Source: Cellulophaga fucicola (lineage in GTDB: Bacteria > Bacteroidota > Bacteroidia > Flavobacteriales > Flavobacteriaceae). Taken from it: a stretch of DNA of 64,000 nucleotides. How positions within the stretch are numbered: position 1 is the first letter of the stretch; each line of letters starts with the position of its first letter. Below the pieces are notes generated by a model. The model had not been told where the DNA came from, did no database searches, and saw only the letters and a list, made by a program, of their open reading frames with translations. The stretch is from contig NZ_FPIY01000001.1 of NCBI RefSeq assembly GCF_900119145.1, positions 930,001 through 994,000 on the forward strand, in the 5' to 3' direction. A program made the translations under genes and the position numbers. This document shows, one piece after another, positions 8,840 to 16,095 of the stretch.

Positions 8840-9115
8840 ATGAACTTAACTATAGAACAAATAGACCGTGTTATAGAAATGGCTTGGGAAGACAGAACCA
8901 CTTTTGATGCTATAAAACATCAATTTGGATTATCTGAAAAAGAAGTGATTACGGTAATGCGTCAAGAAATGAAACCTAGTAGTTTTAAAATGTGGCGGAA
9001 ACGGGTACAAGGCCGTAAAACAAAGCACGCAAAACTAAGAACTTTTGTAAACGGAAGGTTTAAATGTAGTAGACAAAAACAAATTACTAATAACACTATA
9101 AGCAAAAGATATTAA
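8840..9115 (+). CDS. TIGR03643 family protein
   Basis: A 91-residue basic protein beginning MNLTIEQIDRVIEMAWEDR and containing FGLSEKEVITVMR and KMWRKRVQGRKTKH, the hallmarks of TIGR03643. The predicted fold is helix-turn-helix-like and the C-terminus is very basic, so nucleic-acid binding is plausible. The family is described mainly by its genomic association with deoxyribodipyrimidine-photolyase-related genes; no biochemical role is known to me. Start is 3 bp after the SDR-DUF2867 stop. Confidence 0.85.
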   Translation: MNLTIEQIDRVIEMAWEDRTTFDAIKHQFGLSEKEVITVMRQEMKPSSFKMWRKRVQGRKTKHAKLRTFVNGRFKCSRQKQITNNTISKRY

Positions 9116-9172
9116 AGAAGTACATTTTTTAAAATAAATAGTGCTTTATTGCTAAAATTACTATATATTATA

Positions 9173-9859
9173 ATGAGTTTAGATACAGTAGACATAACAA
9201 ACACAAAAAGTAACATATCTGTAGAAGATATTGGTGACGATCATTTATATTCGGGATTAAACACTCCTATTAAAAAAAATGCTTTTGCTTTAAGTGATGA
9301 GCAAAAAAAGGAGAAAATAGAAGTGTTATTTGGTGAAATAATGGATGTTATGGGCTTAGACCTAACTGATGATTCTTTACAAGGAACACCAAAACGTGTT
9401 GCTAAAATGTATATTGATGAAATTTTTTCTGGTTTAAACCCTATAAATAAGCCTAAAATTGCTTTATTTGAAAATAAATACCAATACAACCAGATTCTCG
9501 TAGAGAAAAATATTACATTTTACTCTAATTGCGAGCATCATTTTGTGCCAATTATTGGCAAAGCACACGTTGCTTATAAATCGTCTGGTAAAGTAATAGG
9601 ATTGTCTAAACTAAACAGAATAGTACAATACTATGCAAAAAGACCACAAGTTCAAGAACGCTTAACAAACCAAATTGGTGTTGAGCTTCAAAAAATATTA
9701 AAAACAGAAGATGTTGCTGTAATAATAGATGCAAAACATTTATGTGTTGCTTCTAGAGGCATTAAAGATGATGCTTCTACCACAATTACATCTTTTTACG
9801 GCGGAGAATTTAATAGTTCCGCAAAAATAACAGAAATACAAAACTATTTAAAACATTAA
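9173..9859 (+). CDS. folE: GTP cyclohydrolase I
   Basis: A 228-residue GTP cyclohydrolase I, which converts GTP to 7,8-dihydroneopterin triphosphate, the first step of folate and pterin synthesis. I see zinc ligands in NCEHHFVP and LCVASRG, the substrate loop IGLSKLNRIVQYYAKRPQVQ and the C-terminal TTITSFYGG. I chose ATG 9173; a TTG 24 bp upstream is less likely. There is a 57-bp gap after TIGR03643. FolE within a light-stress cluster fits production of a folate antenna (MTHF) for photolyase-type proteins, but it may also be the general folate enzyme. Confidence 0.92.
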   Translation: MSLDTVDITNTKSNISVEDIGDDHLYSGLNTPIKKNAFALSDEQKKEKIEVLFGEIMDVMGLDLTDDSLQGTPKRVAKMYIDEIFSGLNPINKPKIALFENKYQYNQILVEKNITFYSNCEHHFVPIIGKAHVAYKSSGKVIGLSKLNRIVQYYAKRPQVQERLTNQIGVELQKILKTEDVAVIIDAKHLCVASRGIKDDASTTITSFYGGEFNSSAKITEIQNYLKH

Positions 9860-9863
9860 GAGT

Positions 9864-10085
9864 ATGGAGATTATAGATAAAGCATTAGAATTTGAGAAAA
9901 GAAAAATGAAGTCGCTTTCTAACAGTGAGAGAGTTGAAATTTCTCGTGAAGCTAAAGCTCTTATTCTTGAGCTTAACCAATTATACAAAGAAAACAAAGA
10001 CGAGGAGATTATGGACTTAATGAAACGTCTTACTGTTATTAAGCGTAAGGTTGAGAAAAGACTAAATATGCAGCCTCTACCATAG
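9864..10085 (+). CDS. Small helical protein of unknown function (73 aa)
   Basis: Begins 4 bp after folE. It is a highly charged, fully helical 73-residue protein (MEIIDKALEFEKRKMKSLSN...) with heptad-like spacing, KALILELNQLYKENKDEEIMD and LMKRLTVIKRKVEKRL, and no signal or membrane segment. I do not recognise a named family. Its close spacing to folE implies co-translation. It could be a small dimeric partner protein; there is no direct evidence. Confidence 0.65.
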   Translation: MEIIDKALEFEKRKMKSLSNSERVEISREAKALILELNQLYKENKDEEIMDLMKRLTVIKRKVEKRLNMQPLP

Positions 10086-10137
10086 CATTATTTAAGTAAA
10101 ACATTTAAGAATACCTTATATAATTGGCAAATTACAC

Positions 10138-10159
10138 TTGTCCAACTAGACATTCTTTG
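10138..10159 (+). promoter_or_regulatory. Operator-like site before the second half of the stress cluster
   Basis: TTGTCCAA (10138-10145) abuts CTAGACA (10146-10152), which runs straight into CATTCTTTG (10151-10159), a relaxed -7 box. Both half-sites resemble the TGTCTAA/TTAGACA arms before the TetR gene, although here they touch rather than lying 16 bp apart. This suggests common control of the two gene blocks. Confidence 0.4.
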
Positions 10160-10180
10160 CCTAATTTTAAATAAAAACTA

Positions 10181-10864
10181 ATGAAAACAACAGTTATTAT
10201 TGGTGGCAGCAAAGGAATTGGATTTGCCATTACAAAAGAACTTTTAGCTACAAATAAAGTTATTGTTATTAGTAGAACAGCACCAGATTTAGAACATCAA
10301 AATCTAACGCATTACACTTGTGATGTTCTCACAGATGAATTACCAGAAATAGAATCTATAGATGGCTTAGTATACTGCCCAGGTAGTATTAACCTTAAAC
10401 CAATTACAAGACTCAGTATTGAGGATTTTAAAGAAGATTTTGAAATTAATGTAATTGGAGCAGTTAAAACAATTAAGCATTATTTAAATGCCATAAAAAA
10501 AGGCACTAATCCATCTATAGTTTTATTTAGTACAGTAGCAACAAAATTAGGAATGCCATACCACGCAAGTATTGCAACTGCTAAAGCAGGTGTAGAAGGA
10601 CTTGTAAAATCCTTAGGAGCAGAACTAGCTCCAAACATACGTATTAATGCAATTGCACCAACTGTAACAAATACAGATTTAGCAGCTAAGCTTTTACGTA
10701 ATGATAAAATGATCGAAAATATCAAAGAGAGGCACCCTTTAAAACGTTTTTTAGACCCTAAAGATGTTGCACATATGGCAAGCTTTCTTCTAAGTGAAAA
10801 GACATTAAATATGTCTGGTCAGATACTAGAGATAGACTGCGGAATTGTAAATTTTAAATTATAA
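10181..10864 (+). CDS. SDR family oxidoreductase with atypical active site
   Basis: A 227-residue classical-length SDR. The dinucleotide motif is GGSKGIGFA (residues 8-16), Ser117 lies in LFSTVA, and VEGLVKSLGAELAP follows. The usual YxxxK catalytic pair reads I131-ATA-K135 (HASIATAKAG), so the catalytic Tyr is absent while the Lys remains; Tyr127 lies 4 residues before Ile131. I believe a subgroup of SDRs from stress clusters has HASIAxAK at this position. The substrate is unknown. It is first in a run with glutathione peroxidase (1-bp gap) and downstream genes. Confidence 0.85.
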   Translation: MKTTVIIGGSKGIGFAITKELLATNKVIVISRTAPDLEHQNLTHYTCDVLTDELPEIESIDGLVYCPGSINLKPITRLSIEDFKEDFEINVIGAVKTIKHYLNAIKKGTNPSIVLFSTVATKLGMPYHASIATAKAGVEGLVKSLGAELAPNIRINAIAPTVTNTDLAAKLLRNDKMIENIKERHPLKRFLDPKDVAHMASFLLSEKTLNMSGQILEIDCGIVNFKL

Positions 10865-10865
10865 A

Positions 10866-11414
10866 ATGAAACCATTAGTTATGATTATATTACTCTCCAT
10901 ATTTTCTTCTTGTTCTTCTAAACAAAAGGCAGAACCTATGACTAGTATTTATGACATTAAAGTAACTGGCTTAGAAGGCAAATCTATCAACTTAGCTGAT
11001 TATAAAGGCAAAAAAATACTTTTTGTAAATGTCGCCTCTAAATGCGGCTTTACGGGTCAGTATGAAGAATTGCAAAAGCTTTATGATACATATAAAGATA
11101 ATTTAATGATAATTGGTGCTCCTTGCAACCAATTTGGAAGTCAAGAATCCGGAACTGAAGAAGAAATTAAAACATTTTGCCAAAGAAACTATGGAGTTAC
11201 TTTTTTAATGACCGAAAAATTAAATGTTAAAGGAGAAAACCAGCATCCGTTATACGCATGGCTAACACAAAAAGAACTTAACGGAAGCACAAGCACATCT
11301 GTAAAATGGAATTTTCAAAAATATTTAATAGATGAAGAAGGTAAGTTTATAGACTACTACTACTCTACTACAAGCCCGTTAAGTAAAAAGATAACAAAAC
11401 ACTTAAGCAAGTAA
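10866..11414 (+). CDS. Glutathione peroxidase-family lipoprotein
   Basis: A 182-residue peroxidase with a lipoprotein signal (IFSSC, Cys16). The catalytic motif is VASKCGFTGQY with Cys60 in place of selenocysteine, followed by APCNQFGSQESG (conserved Gln) and VKWNFQKYLID (conserved Trp-Asn). This type reduces hydrogen peroxide or lipid hydroperoxides, usually with thioredoxin. Lipidation would put it at the periplasmic face of a membrane, well suited to lipid peroxides formed in light. It starts 1 bp after the SDR gene. Confidence 0.9.
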   Translation: MKPLVMIILLSIFSSCSSKQKAEPMTSIYDIKVTGLEGKSINLADYKGKKILFVNVASKCGFTGQYEELQKLYDTYKDNLMIIGAPCNQFGSQESGTEEEIKTFCQRNYGVTFLMTEKLNVKGENQHPLYAWLTQKELNGSTSTSVKWNFQKYLIDEEGKFIDYYYSTTSPLSKKITKHLSK

Positions 11415-11417
11415 ATT

Positions 11418-11603
11418 ATGTTTGGTCTATTTAAAAAAAAATCACCAGTAGTTAAATTACAAAAACAGTACGAGCAACTAATGAAAGAATATCACGCCCT
11501 TTCTACTAGTAATCGTAGTGCTAGTGATGCTAAATTTGCCGAGGCAGAAGCTATACAAGACAAAATAGTAGAACTAATGAAAAATAGTAATGAAACTAAC
11601 TAA
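11418..11603 (+). CDS. Lacal_2735-type small coiled-coil protein
   Basis: A 61-residue cytoplasmic protein beginning MFGLFKKKSPVVKLQKQYEQ and ending in ...QDKIVELMKNSNETN, matching the Lacal_2735 family of flavobacteria (about 60 aa, function unknown). It is largely a single amphipathic helix pair. The start is 3 bp after the peroxidase stop, and its last 14 bp overlap the TspO start, so translation of the two genes is coupled. Confidence 0.8.
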   Translation: MFGLFKKKSPVVKLQKQYEQLMKEYHALSTSNRSASDAKFAEAEAIQDKIVELMKNSNETN

Positions 11604-12051
11604 ATACATTATTCTATTCCTAATTTTAAATTTTAGCGCTTTAGCAATAGGAGTTTTACTTATGGACAACGGTGCACAATCTACTTGGTACTTAAACCTA
11701 AACAAGGCACCTTGGACTCCTCCTGGATGGGTTTTTGGAGCAGCTTGGACAACTATAATGATATGTTTTGCTATTTATTTAGGCTATTTAGCAAAAGTTA
11801 ACAATAGTTTTAAATTTATGATTGTTTACGCTATACAATGGTTTTTAAACGTAGGTTGGAATTTTGCTTTTTTCAATCAACATAACATTAAAACAGGTCT
11901 TGTTCTTATTACAGCTCTAACATTTCTAATTATATACATTACCAACAAATACAAGAATAAAACAAAAGCGAAATGGCTTCTATTACTGCCTTATATAATT
12001 TGGCTTTGTATAGCTACTTCATTAAACGCCTATATTCTAATCTATAACTAA
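11590..12051 (+). CDS. TspO/MBR family tryptophan-rich sensory protein
   Basis: A 153-residue, five-helix membrane protein. It has the family signature WYLNLNKAPWTPPGWVFGAAWTT after helix 1 and WFLNVGWNFAFF in helix 3-4. TspO binds porphyrins and tetrapyrroles and, in phototrophs, helps control light- and oxygen-dependent gene expression. The gene overlaps the preceding small gene by 14 bp in another frame and is followed 1 bp later by an SRPBCC gene. Its presence supports a light or porphyrin-photosensitisation theme for the cluster. Confidence 0.9.
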   Translation: MKLTKYIILFLILNFSALAIGVLLMDNGAQSTWYLNLNKAPWTPPGWVFGAAWTTIMICFAIYLGYLAKVNNSFKFMIVYAIQWFLNVGWNFAFFNQHNIKTGLVLITALTFLIIYITNKYKNKTKAKWLLLLPYIIWLCIATSLNAYILIYN

Positions 12052-12052
12052 T

Positions 12053-12517
12053 ATGAAGATTTATACCCTACACGAAAAGCAAAAGTTACCCATTAGTTTA
12101 GAAACTGCTTGGGAATTCTTATCTAAGCCAGAAAACTTAAAAACAATTACGCCAGACTACATGGGATTTATTATTTTATCTGGTGCAGACAGGCCTATGT
12201 ATCAGGGGCAAATTATACAATACATAGTTACTCCCGTTTTAGGTATAAAAACAAAATGGGTTACAGAAATTACACATATGGTAAAAAATAAATATTTTGT
12301 AGACGAGCAACGCTTTGGACCATATGCACTTTGGCATCACAAACATTTTATTAAAGAAATAGATGGCGGCGTAGAAATGGAAGATATTATAGATTACAAA
12401 GTCCCTTTTGGGATTTTAGGCCAACTTGTACACCCTATTTTAGTTAAACCAAAATTAGAAGAAATCTTTAATCATAGAAAAAAGAAATTAAACGAAATTT
12501 TTGGAGTCTACAAATAA
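12053..12517 (+). CDS. SRPBCC (START-like) family protein, cell-division-inhibitor type
   Basis: A 154-residue soluble protein with SRPBCC fold features: LPISLETAWEFLSKPENLKTITP at the N-terminus, YVTPVLG-type strands, VDEQRFGPYALWHHKHF and IDYKVPFGILGQLVHPILVKPKL at the C-terminus. The same subgroup is often annotated cell division inhibitor and is commonly found beside photolyases and TspO. The ligand is unknown, probably hydrophobic. Its ATG is 1 bp after the TspO stop. Confidence 0.85.
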   Translation: MKIYTLHEKQKLPISLETAWEFLSKPENLKTITPDYMGFIILSGADRPMYQGQIIQYIVTPVLGIKTKWVTEITHMVKNKYFVDEQRFGPYALWHHKHFIKEIDGGVEMEDIIDYKVPFGILGQLVHPILVKPKLEEIFNHRKKKLNEIFGVYK

Positions 12518-12642
12518 TGACTTAGGCTTATATATCATAAAACATAAGTTACACTAGAAAAGATACATTTTTTACGTACCTTATATCTTGGAACAATATT
12601 TATCCTGCTTTTTAATTAAAAATTGGCATAAACTCAATTAAA

Positions 12643-13074
12643 ATGATAGATATATTAAGACTTATGTTTGAATTTTGCGCTGTAATTGTATTTGGTATGT
12701 TGCAGCTTATAGTCTACCCATCTTTAATGTTTTACTCAAGAGAGGAATTATTAAAGTGGTACCATTCTGGAAGAGACCGTATATTTATTTTTGCCATTAT
12801 TTTAACTCCTGGGCACTTAATTACTTCTGTTTTACAACTTATAGACAGACAAAATCCGTATACTATTGTTAGTGTTTTATGCATTGCCTTTATGTGGTTT
12901 CAGCACATTGTTATTATAGAGCCAAAACACGGTAAAATAATAGCAGGCGTAGACTCTTCTATAGAAATAAGAAAAAGCATAGCAAAACAAAACCTAGTAA
13001 GAATAGTTATAATTACATTCTTACTAGGTTGGACTCTTTATAATACTATACAAAGTACTACTATGTGGTTATAA
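12643..13074 (+). CDS. Four-helix membrane protein of unknown function
   Basis: A 143-residue protein with four predicted membrane helices: about residues 5-28, 46-63, 75-91 and 118-136. Motifs include GMLQLIVYPSL, YHSGRDRIFIFAIILTPGHL and FMWFQHIVIIEPKH. I do not recognise a named domain. It is separated from the SRPBCC gene by 125 bp without a hairpin and could be the last gene of the stress cluster or an independent unit. It converges with murA, with only 6 bp between stops. Confidence 0.65.
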   Translation: MIDILRLMFEFCAVIVFGMLQLIVYPSLMFYSREELLKWYHSGRDRIFIFAIILTPGHLITSVLQLIDRQNPYTIVSVLCIAFMWFQHIVIIEPKHGKIIAGVDSSIEIRKSIAKQNLVRIVIITFLLGWTLYNTIQSTTMWL

Positions 13075-13080
13075 ACAAAG

Positions 13081-14388
13081 TTATACTCGCGTAATTTTAG
13101 CTCCTATAGCTCTTAAACGCTCGTCAATATTTTCGTAACCTCTGTCTATTTGTTCTATATTGTGTATTGTAGATGTTCCTTTTGCAGATAAAGCTGCAAT
13201 TAATAAAGATACACCAGCCCTAATATCTGGAGACACCATTGTAGTAGCCTTTAATGTAGATTTAAAATCGTGACCTATAACTGTTGCCCTGTGCGGATCA
13301 CACAAAATAACTTTAGCTCCCATATCTAATAATTTATCAACGAAAAACAAGCGGCTTTCAAACATTTTCTGATGTATTAAAACCTCCCCTTTAGCTTGCG
13401 TAGCAACTACCAAAATAATACTTAATAAATCTGGAGTTAATCCTGGCCAAGGTGCGTCTGAGATTGTTAAAATTGAACCATCGATATAGTTCTGAATTTC
13501 ATAACCATCTTTATGTTCAGGAATATAAATATCATCACCTCTACGCTCTAAAGTAATACCTAATTTTCTAAAAACAGTAGGTATCTGCCCTAGATCGTCC
13601 CAACTTACATTTTTAATTGTAAGTTCACTTTTTGTCATAGCTGCTAAACCAATCCAACTACCAATTTCTATCATATCTGGTAGCATTCTGTGCTCTGTAC
13701 CACCAAGAGCATCTACACCTTCTATAGTTAAAAGATTAGACCCTACACCAGTAATTTTAGCACCCATGCGATTTAACATTTTACAAAGCTGTTGCAAGTA
13801 AGGCTCACAAGCTGCATTGTATATTGTTGTTGTTCCTTCTGCTAAAACCGCAGCCATTACTATATTTGCTGTACCAGTCACAGAGGCTTCATCTAAAAGC
13901 ATATAAGTACCTTTTAGCTTTTTAGCTTCTACTCCGTAAAAATACTCTTCTTTGTTGTATCTAAATTTTGCTCCTAAATTAATAAAACCTTCAAAGTGCG
14001 TATCTAATCTACGACGACCAATTTTATCTCCTCCAGGTTTAGGAATATACCCCTTGCCAAAACGCGCCAATAAAGGACCAACAAGCATTATAGATCCACG
14101 TAAACCACGACCATCTTCTTTAAACTGGTCAGATTGTAAATAATCTAAGTTTACATCATCTGCTTTAAACGTATAAGAACCTTTACCTCTTTTTTGAATT
14201 TTTACACCCAAGTCTTCTAGTAAAGCTATAAGTTTATTAACATCTACAATGTCTGGTATGTTATTTATTTGTACTTCTTCAGGTGTTAATAACACTGCAC
14301 AAAGTATTTGTAAAGCTTCATTTTTAGCTCCTTGCGGAGTAATATCTCCTTGTAGACGGTGACCGCCCTCAATTTTAAATGTCCCCAT
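13081..14388 (-). CDS. murA: UDP-N-acetylglucosamine 1-carboxyvinyltransferase
   Basis: A 435-residue MurA, catalysing enolpyruvyl transfer from PEP to UDP-GlcNAc, the first committed step of peptidoglycan synthesis. The start KIEGGHRLQGDITPQGAKNEAL carries the conserved Lys-Asn. The active-site loop, usually with a Cys, reads KPGGDKIGRRR: Asp121 (codon at 14026-14028) replaces the Cys attacked by fosfomycin. The C-terminus has PDIRAGVSLLIAAL. It is followed on the minus strand by nothing close; the upstream neighbour DUF4290 is 15 bp away, so the two are likely co-transcribed. Confidence 0.95.
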   Translation of the reverse strand: MGTFKIEGGHRLQGDITPQGAKNEALQILCAVLLTPEEVQINNIPDIVDVNKLIALLEDLGVKIQKRGKGSYTFKADDVNLDYLQSDQFKEDGRGLRGSIMLVGPLLARFGKGYIPKPGGDKIGRRRLDTHFEGFINLGAKFRYNKEEYFYGVEAKKLKGTYMLLDEASVTGTANIVMAAVLAEGTTTIYNAACEPYLQQLCKMLNRMGAKITGVGSNLLTIEGVDALGGTEHRMLPDMIEIGSWIGLAAMTKSELTIKNVSWDDLGQIPTVFRKLGITLERRGDDIYIPEHKDGYEIQNYIDGSILTISDAPWPGLTPDLLSIILVVATQAKGEVLIHQKMFESRLFFVDKLLDMGAKVILCDPHRATVIGHDFKSTLKATTMVSPDIRAGVSLLIAALSAKGTSTIHNIEQIDRGYENIDERLRAIGAKITRV

Positions 14389-14403
14389 TTAAGATTCTAT
14401 TAT

Positions 14404-15066
14404 TTAGTACCGTTTTTTACCACGGTTATTATTGTTATTTCTTTGATTGCTTTTTGCGTTGGTGTATCTAGCATTAGATTTTGCTATTCTATTCTTTAAG
14501 AATTGTCCGCTATCTGTTAACGTTTCTTCCTTTTTAGCTAAATCTATTCGTCCTTCGCTTAACTCGTATAAATGTTTAAATATAGCACTATCATCTACCA
14601 CATCTTTATTCCAGTTTAGGTAGCACTTTTTCATATGGTTTGCAATAGCATACTCTAAACCATCTCTCATATCACCTTCTTCCCACTCTACAGCAACATC
14701 AATCATACGTTTTATGTTATTACCATAAAACCTATATTTAGGAAAATTTTGAGGATATTCTAGTGGTTCTGGACGCTCTTGCAGCATTTCCTTGGTTGTA
14801 ATAGGAAAAGGAGAATCTACATCTAATTTAAAATCAGACATTATAAATAACTGATCCCATAGTTTGTGCTGAAAATCTGGCACATCTCTTAAATGAGGCT
14901 GCAAATTACCCATTACACTAATAATAGCTTTAGCTACCTTATTGCGTTCTTCTGCATCTTCTATAGATATTGCATAGTCAACCATTTTTTGAAAATGACG
15001 ACCGTATTCTGGAATAATGAGCTGATCGCGCTCAGTATTATACTCTAAGTTTTCTACTAAATTCAA
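14404..15066 (-). CDS. DUF4290 domain-containing protein
   Basis: A 220-residue protein that fits DUF4290 across most of its length (LEYNTERDQLIIPEYGRHFQ, KVAKAIISVMGNLQPHLRD, FQHKLWDQLFIMSDF). It has an Asn/Arg/Lys-rich disordered tail (NNNNRGKKRY). It is cytoplasmic, all-helical and restricted to Bacteroidota. It lies upstream of murA in the same transcription unit, an order I believe is conserved in flavobacteria. Function unknown. Confidence 0.88.
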   Translation of the reverse strand: MNLVENLEYNTERDQLIIPEYGRHFQKMVDYAISIEDAEERNKVAKAIISVMGNLQPHLRDVPDFQHKLWDQLFIMSDFKLDVDSPFPITTKEMLQERPEPLEYPQNFPKYRFYGNNIKRMIDVAVEWEEGDMRDGLEYAIANHMKKCYLNWNKDVVDDSAIFKHLYELSEGRIDLAKKEETLTDSGQFLKNRIAKSNARYTNAKSNQRNNNNNRGKKRY

Positions 15067-15101
15067 ACTAAAAAGATTTATGCTAATTTATATTCTAAAA
15101 C

Positions 15102-15167
15102 GTGAAGTTCTACGTTTATGTTCTGCAAAGTACTAAAATAAATAAAACAAACACCAATTACAGACGG
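15102..15167 (+). pseudogene. Possible remnant of a GIY-YIG endonuclease gene start
   Basis: Read from GTG 15102, the plus strand encodes KFYVYVLQSTKINKT, which looks like the first strand of the small GIY-YIG (YhbQ-type) nucleases (consensus YYVYVLQS), followed about 5 codons later by an RR pair. The similarity ends there and the frame then runs antisense through the DUF493 gene. It could be a scar of a deleted gene or chance; 10-15 residues is little evidence. Confidence 0.25.
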
Positions 15168-15169
15168 TT

Positions 15170-15457
15170 TTATAACGATATAACTCCTTTTATCTTACCT
15201 ACTTCAATATATTTAGCAATAATAGCATCAGAATCTTTCATATTTACAGTGATAGACACACTTGTATATTTACCGTTTTTAGATTTTTTAGACTCTATTA
15301 CAGCACCTGTATTATTAAAAATTTGTTCTATTTCTTTAAACTTTTCTGGATCTGTTGGGATAATAAATTTATATAGGTAATTAGCTGGCCAAGTGCTACT
15401 TAAATCTAACTGCTCTTTTAATCTTGCGTAAAATTCTTCCGGATTATCTGTATTCAT
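15170..15457 (-). CDS. DUF493 family protein
   Basis: A 95-residue protein of the DUF493 (YbeD-like) family with a ferredoxin-like fold. I see the FYARLKEQLDLSSTWPANYLYKFIIP start, VIESKKSKNGKYTSVSITVNM (typical KxSxxGxYxSVT strand) and the C-terminal IAKYIEVGKIKGVISL. ATG 15457 was chosen over one 27 bp upstream because the family starts close to it. YbeD resembles ACT-like regulatory domains, but the role is unknown. Confidence 0.85.
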   Translation of the reverse strand: MNTDNPEEFYARLKEQLDLSSTWPANYLYKFIIPTDPEKFKEIEQIFNNTGAVIESKKSKNGKYTSVSITVNMKDSDAIIAKYIEVGKIKGVISL

Positions 15458-15526
15458 ACCATTTTTTTTACAAATATAGTGCAATGCTGTATTTTACACC
15501 ACTTTTTATGTAGTTCCTATTTTAGT

Positions 15527-15534
15527 TATCTTTG
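15527..15534 (+). promoter_or_regulatory. -7 promoter box for the AAA-recQ-fmt operon
   Basis: TATCTTTG is a perfect Bacteroidota -7 element. It ends 18 bp before the TTG start of the AAA NTPase gene, leaving a leader of about 12 nt. No convincing -33 TTTG is present. Confidence 0.55.
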
Positions 15535-15552
15535 CTGTATTAAATTAGCGTA

Positions 15553-16095
15553 TTGAAACAAAAAAAGATAGTTATTACAGGAGGTCCTAGTACAGGAAAA
15601 ACAACAGTTATTAATAAAATTGATGCTTTAGGCTATACCTGCTTGCATGAGATTTCTAGAGATGTTACTTTGGCTGCCAGAGAAGAAGGCATAACACAGC
15701 TTTTTATCACCAATCCTTTGTTATTTAGCGATAAGCTATTAGCTGGGCGTTTAGACCAATTTAACACCGCAAACACCATAGAGGAAGAGGTTGTTTTTCT
15801 GGATCGTGGCGTACCAGATGTTGTTGCTTATTTAAATGGAACAGATATTACTTATGGCGAAAATTATAAGGAAACTTGTAACACAGCTAAATATGATGTA
15901 GTTTTTATTTTCCCCCCATGGGAAGAAATACATTCTAACGATAATGAAAGGTATGAGGATTTTGAAGAAGCAAAACGCATACACCAATTGTTAGACCAAA
16001 CCTACAGAGACTATGGCTATACTCCTATTATAGTACCTACAGGAACAGTAGAAGAACGTACTAATTTTATATTAAAAACCTTAAACATTAGCTAG
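15553..16095 (+). CDS. AAA family ATP-binding protein (AAA_28 type)
   Basis: A 180-residue P-loop protein, GGPSTGKTTVINKI near the N-terminus, with FLDRGVPDVVAYLNG as the DRGxPD motif typical of the AAA_28/NadR-kinase-like family. The sequence VFIFPPWEEIHSNDNERYEDFEEAKRI follows. The only available start is TTG 15553 (upstream ATG absent), and it fits the promoter spacing. Its stop overlaps the recQ start (TAGTG). Enzymes of this type are small nucleoside- or nucleotide-kinase-like proteins; the substrate is unknown. Confidence 0.8.
   Translation: MKQKKIVITGGPSTGKTTVINKIDALGYTCLHEISRDVTLAAREEGITQLFITNPLLFSDKLLAGRLDQFNTANTIEEEVVFLDRGVPDVVAYLNGTDITYGENYKETCNTAKYDVVFIFPPWEEIHSNDNERYEDFEEAKRIHQLLDQTYRDYGYTPIIVPTGTVEERTNFILKTLNIS

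Noticed and set aside
9116-9172. Riboswitch before folE
   Set aside because: The 57-bp gap is AT-rich with no recognisable aptamer structure or conserved core.
15102-15380. 92-residue plus-strand open frame
   Set aside because: Most of it is antisense to the DUF493 gene; only the first 15-22 residues resemble anything, so it is treated as a possible remnant, not a gene.
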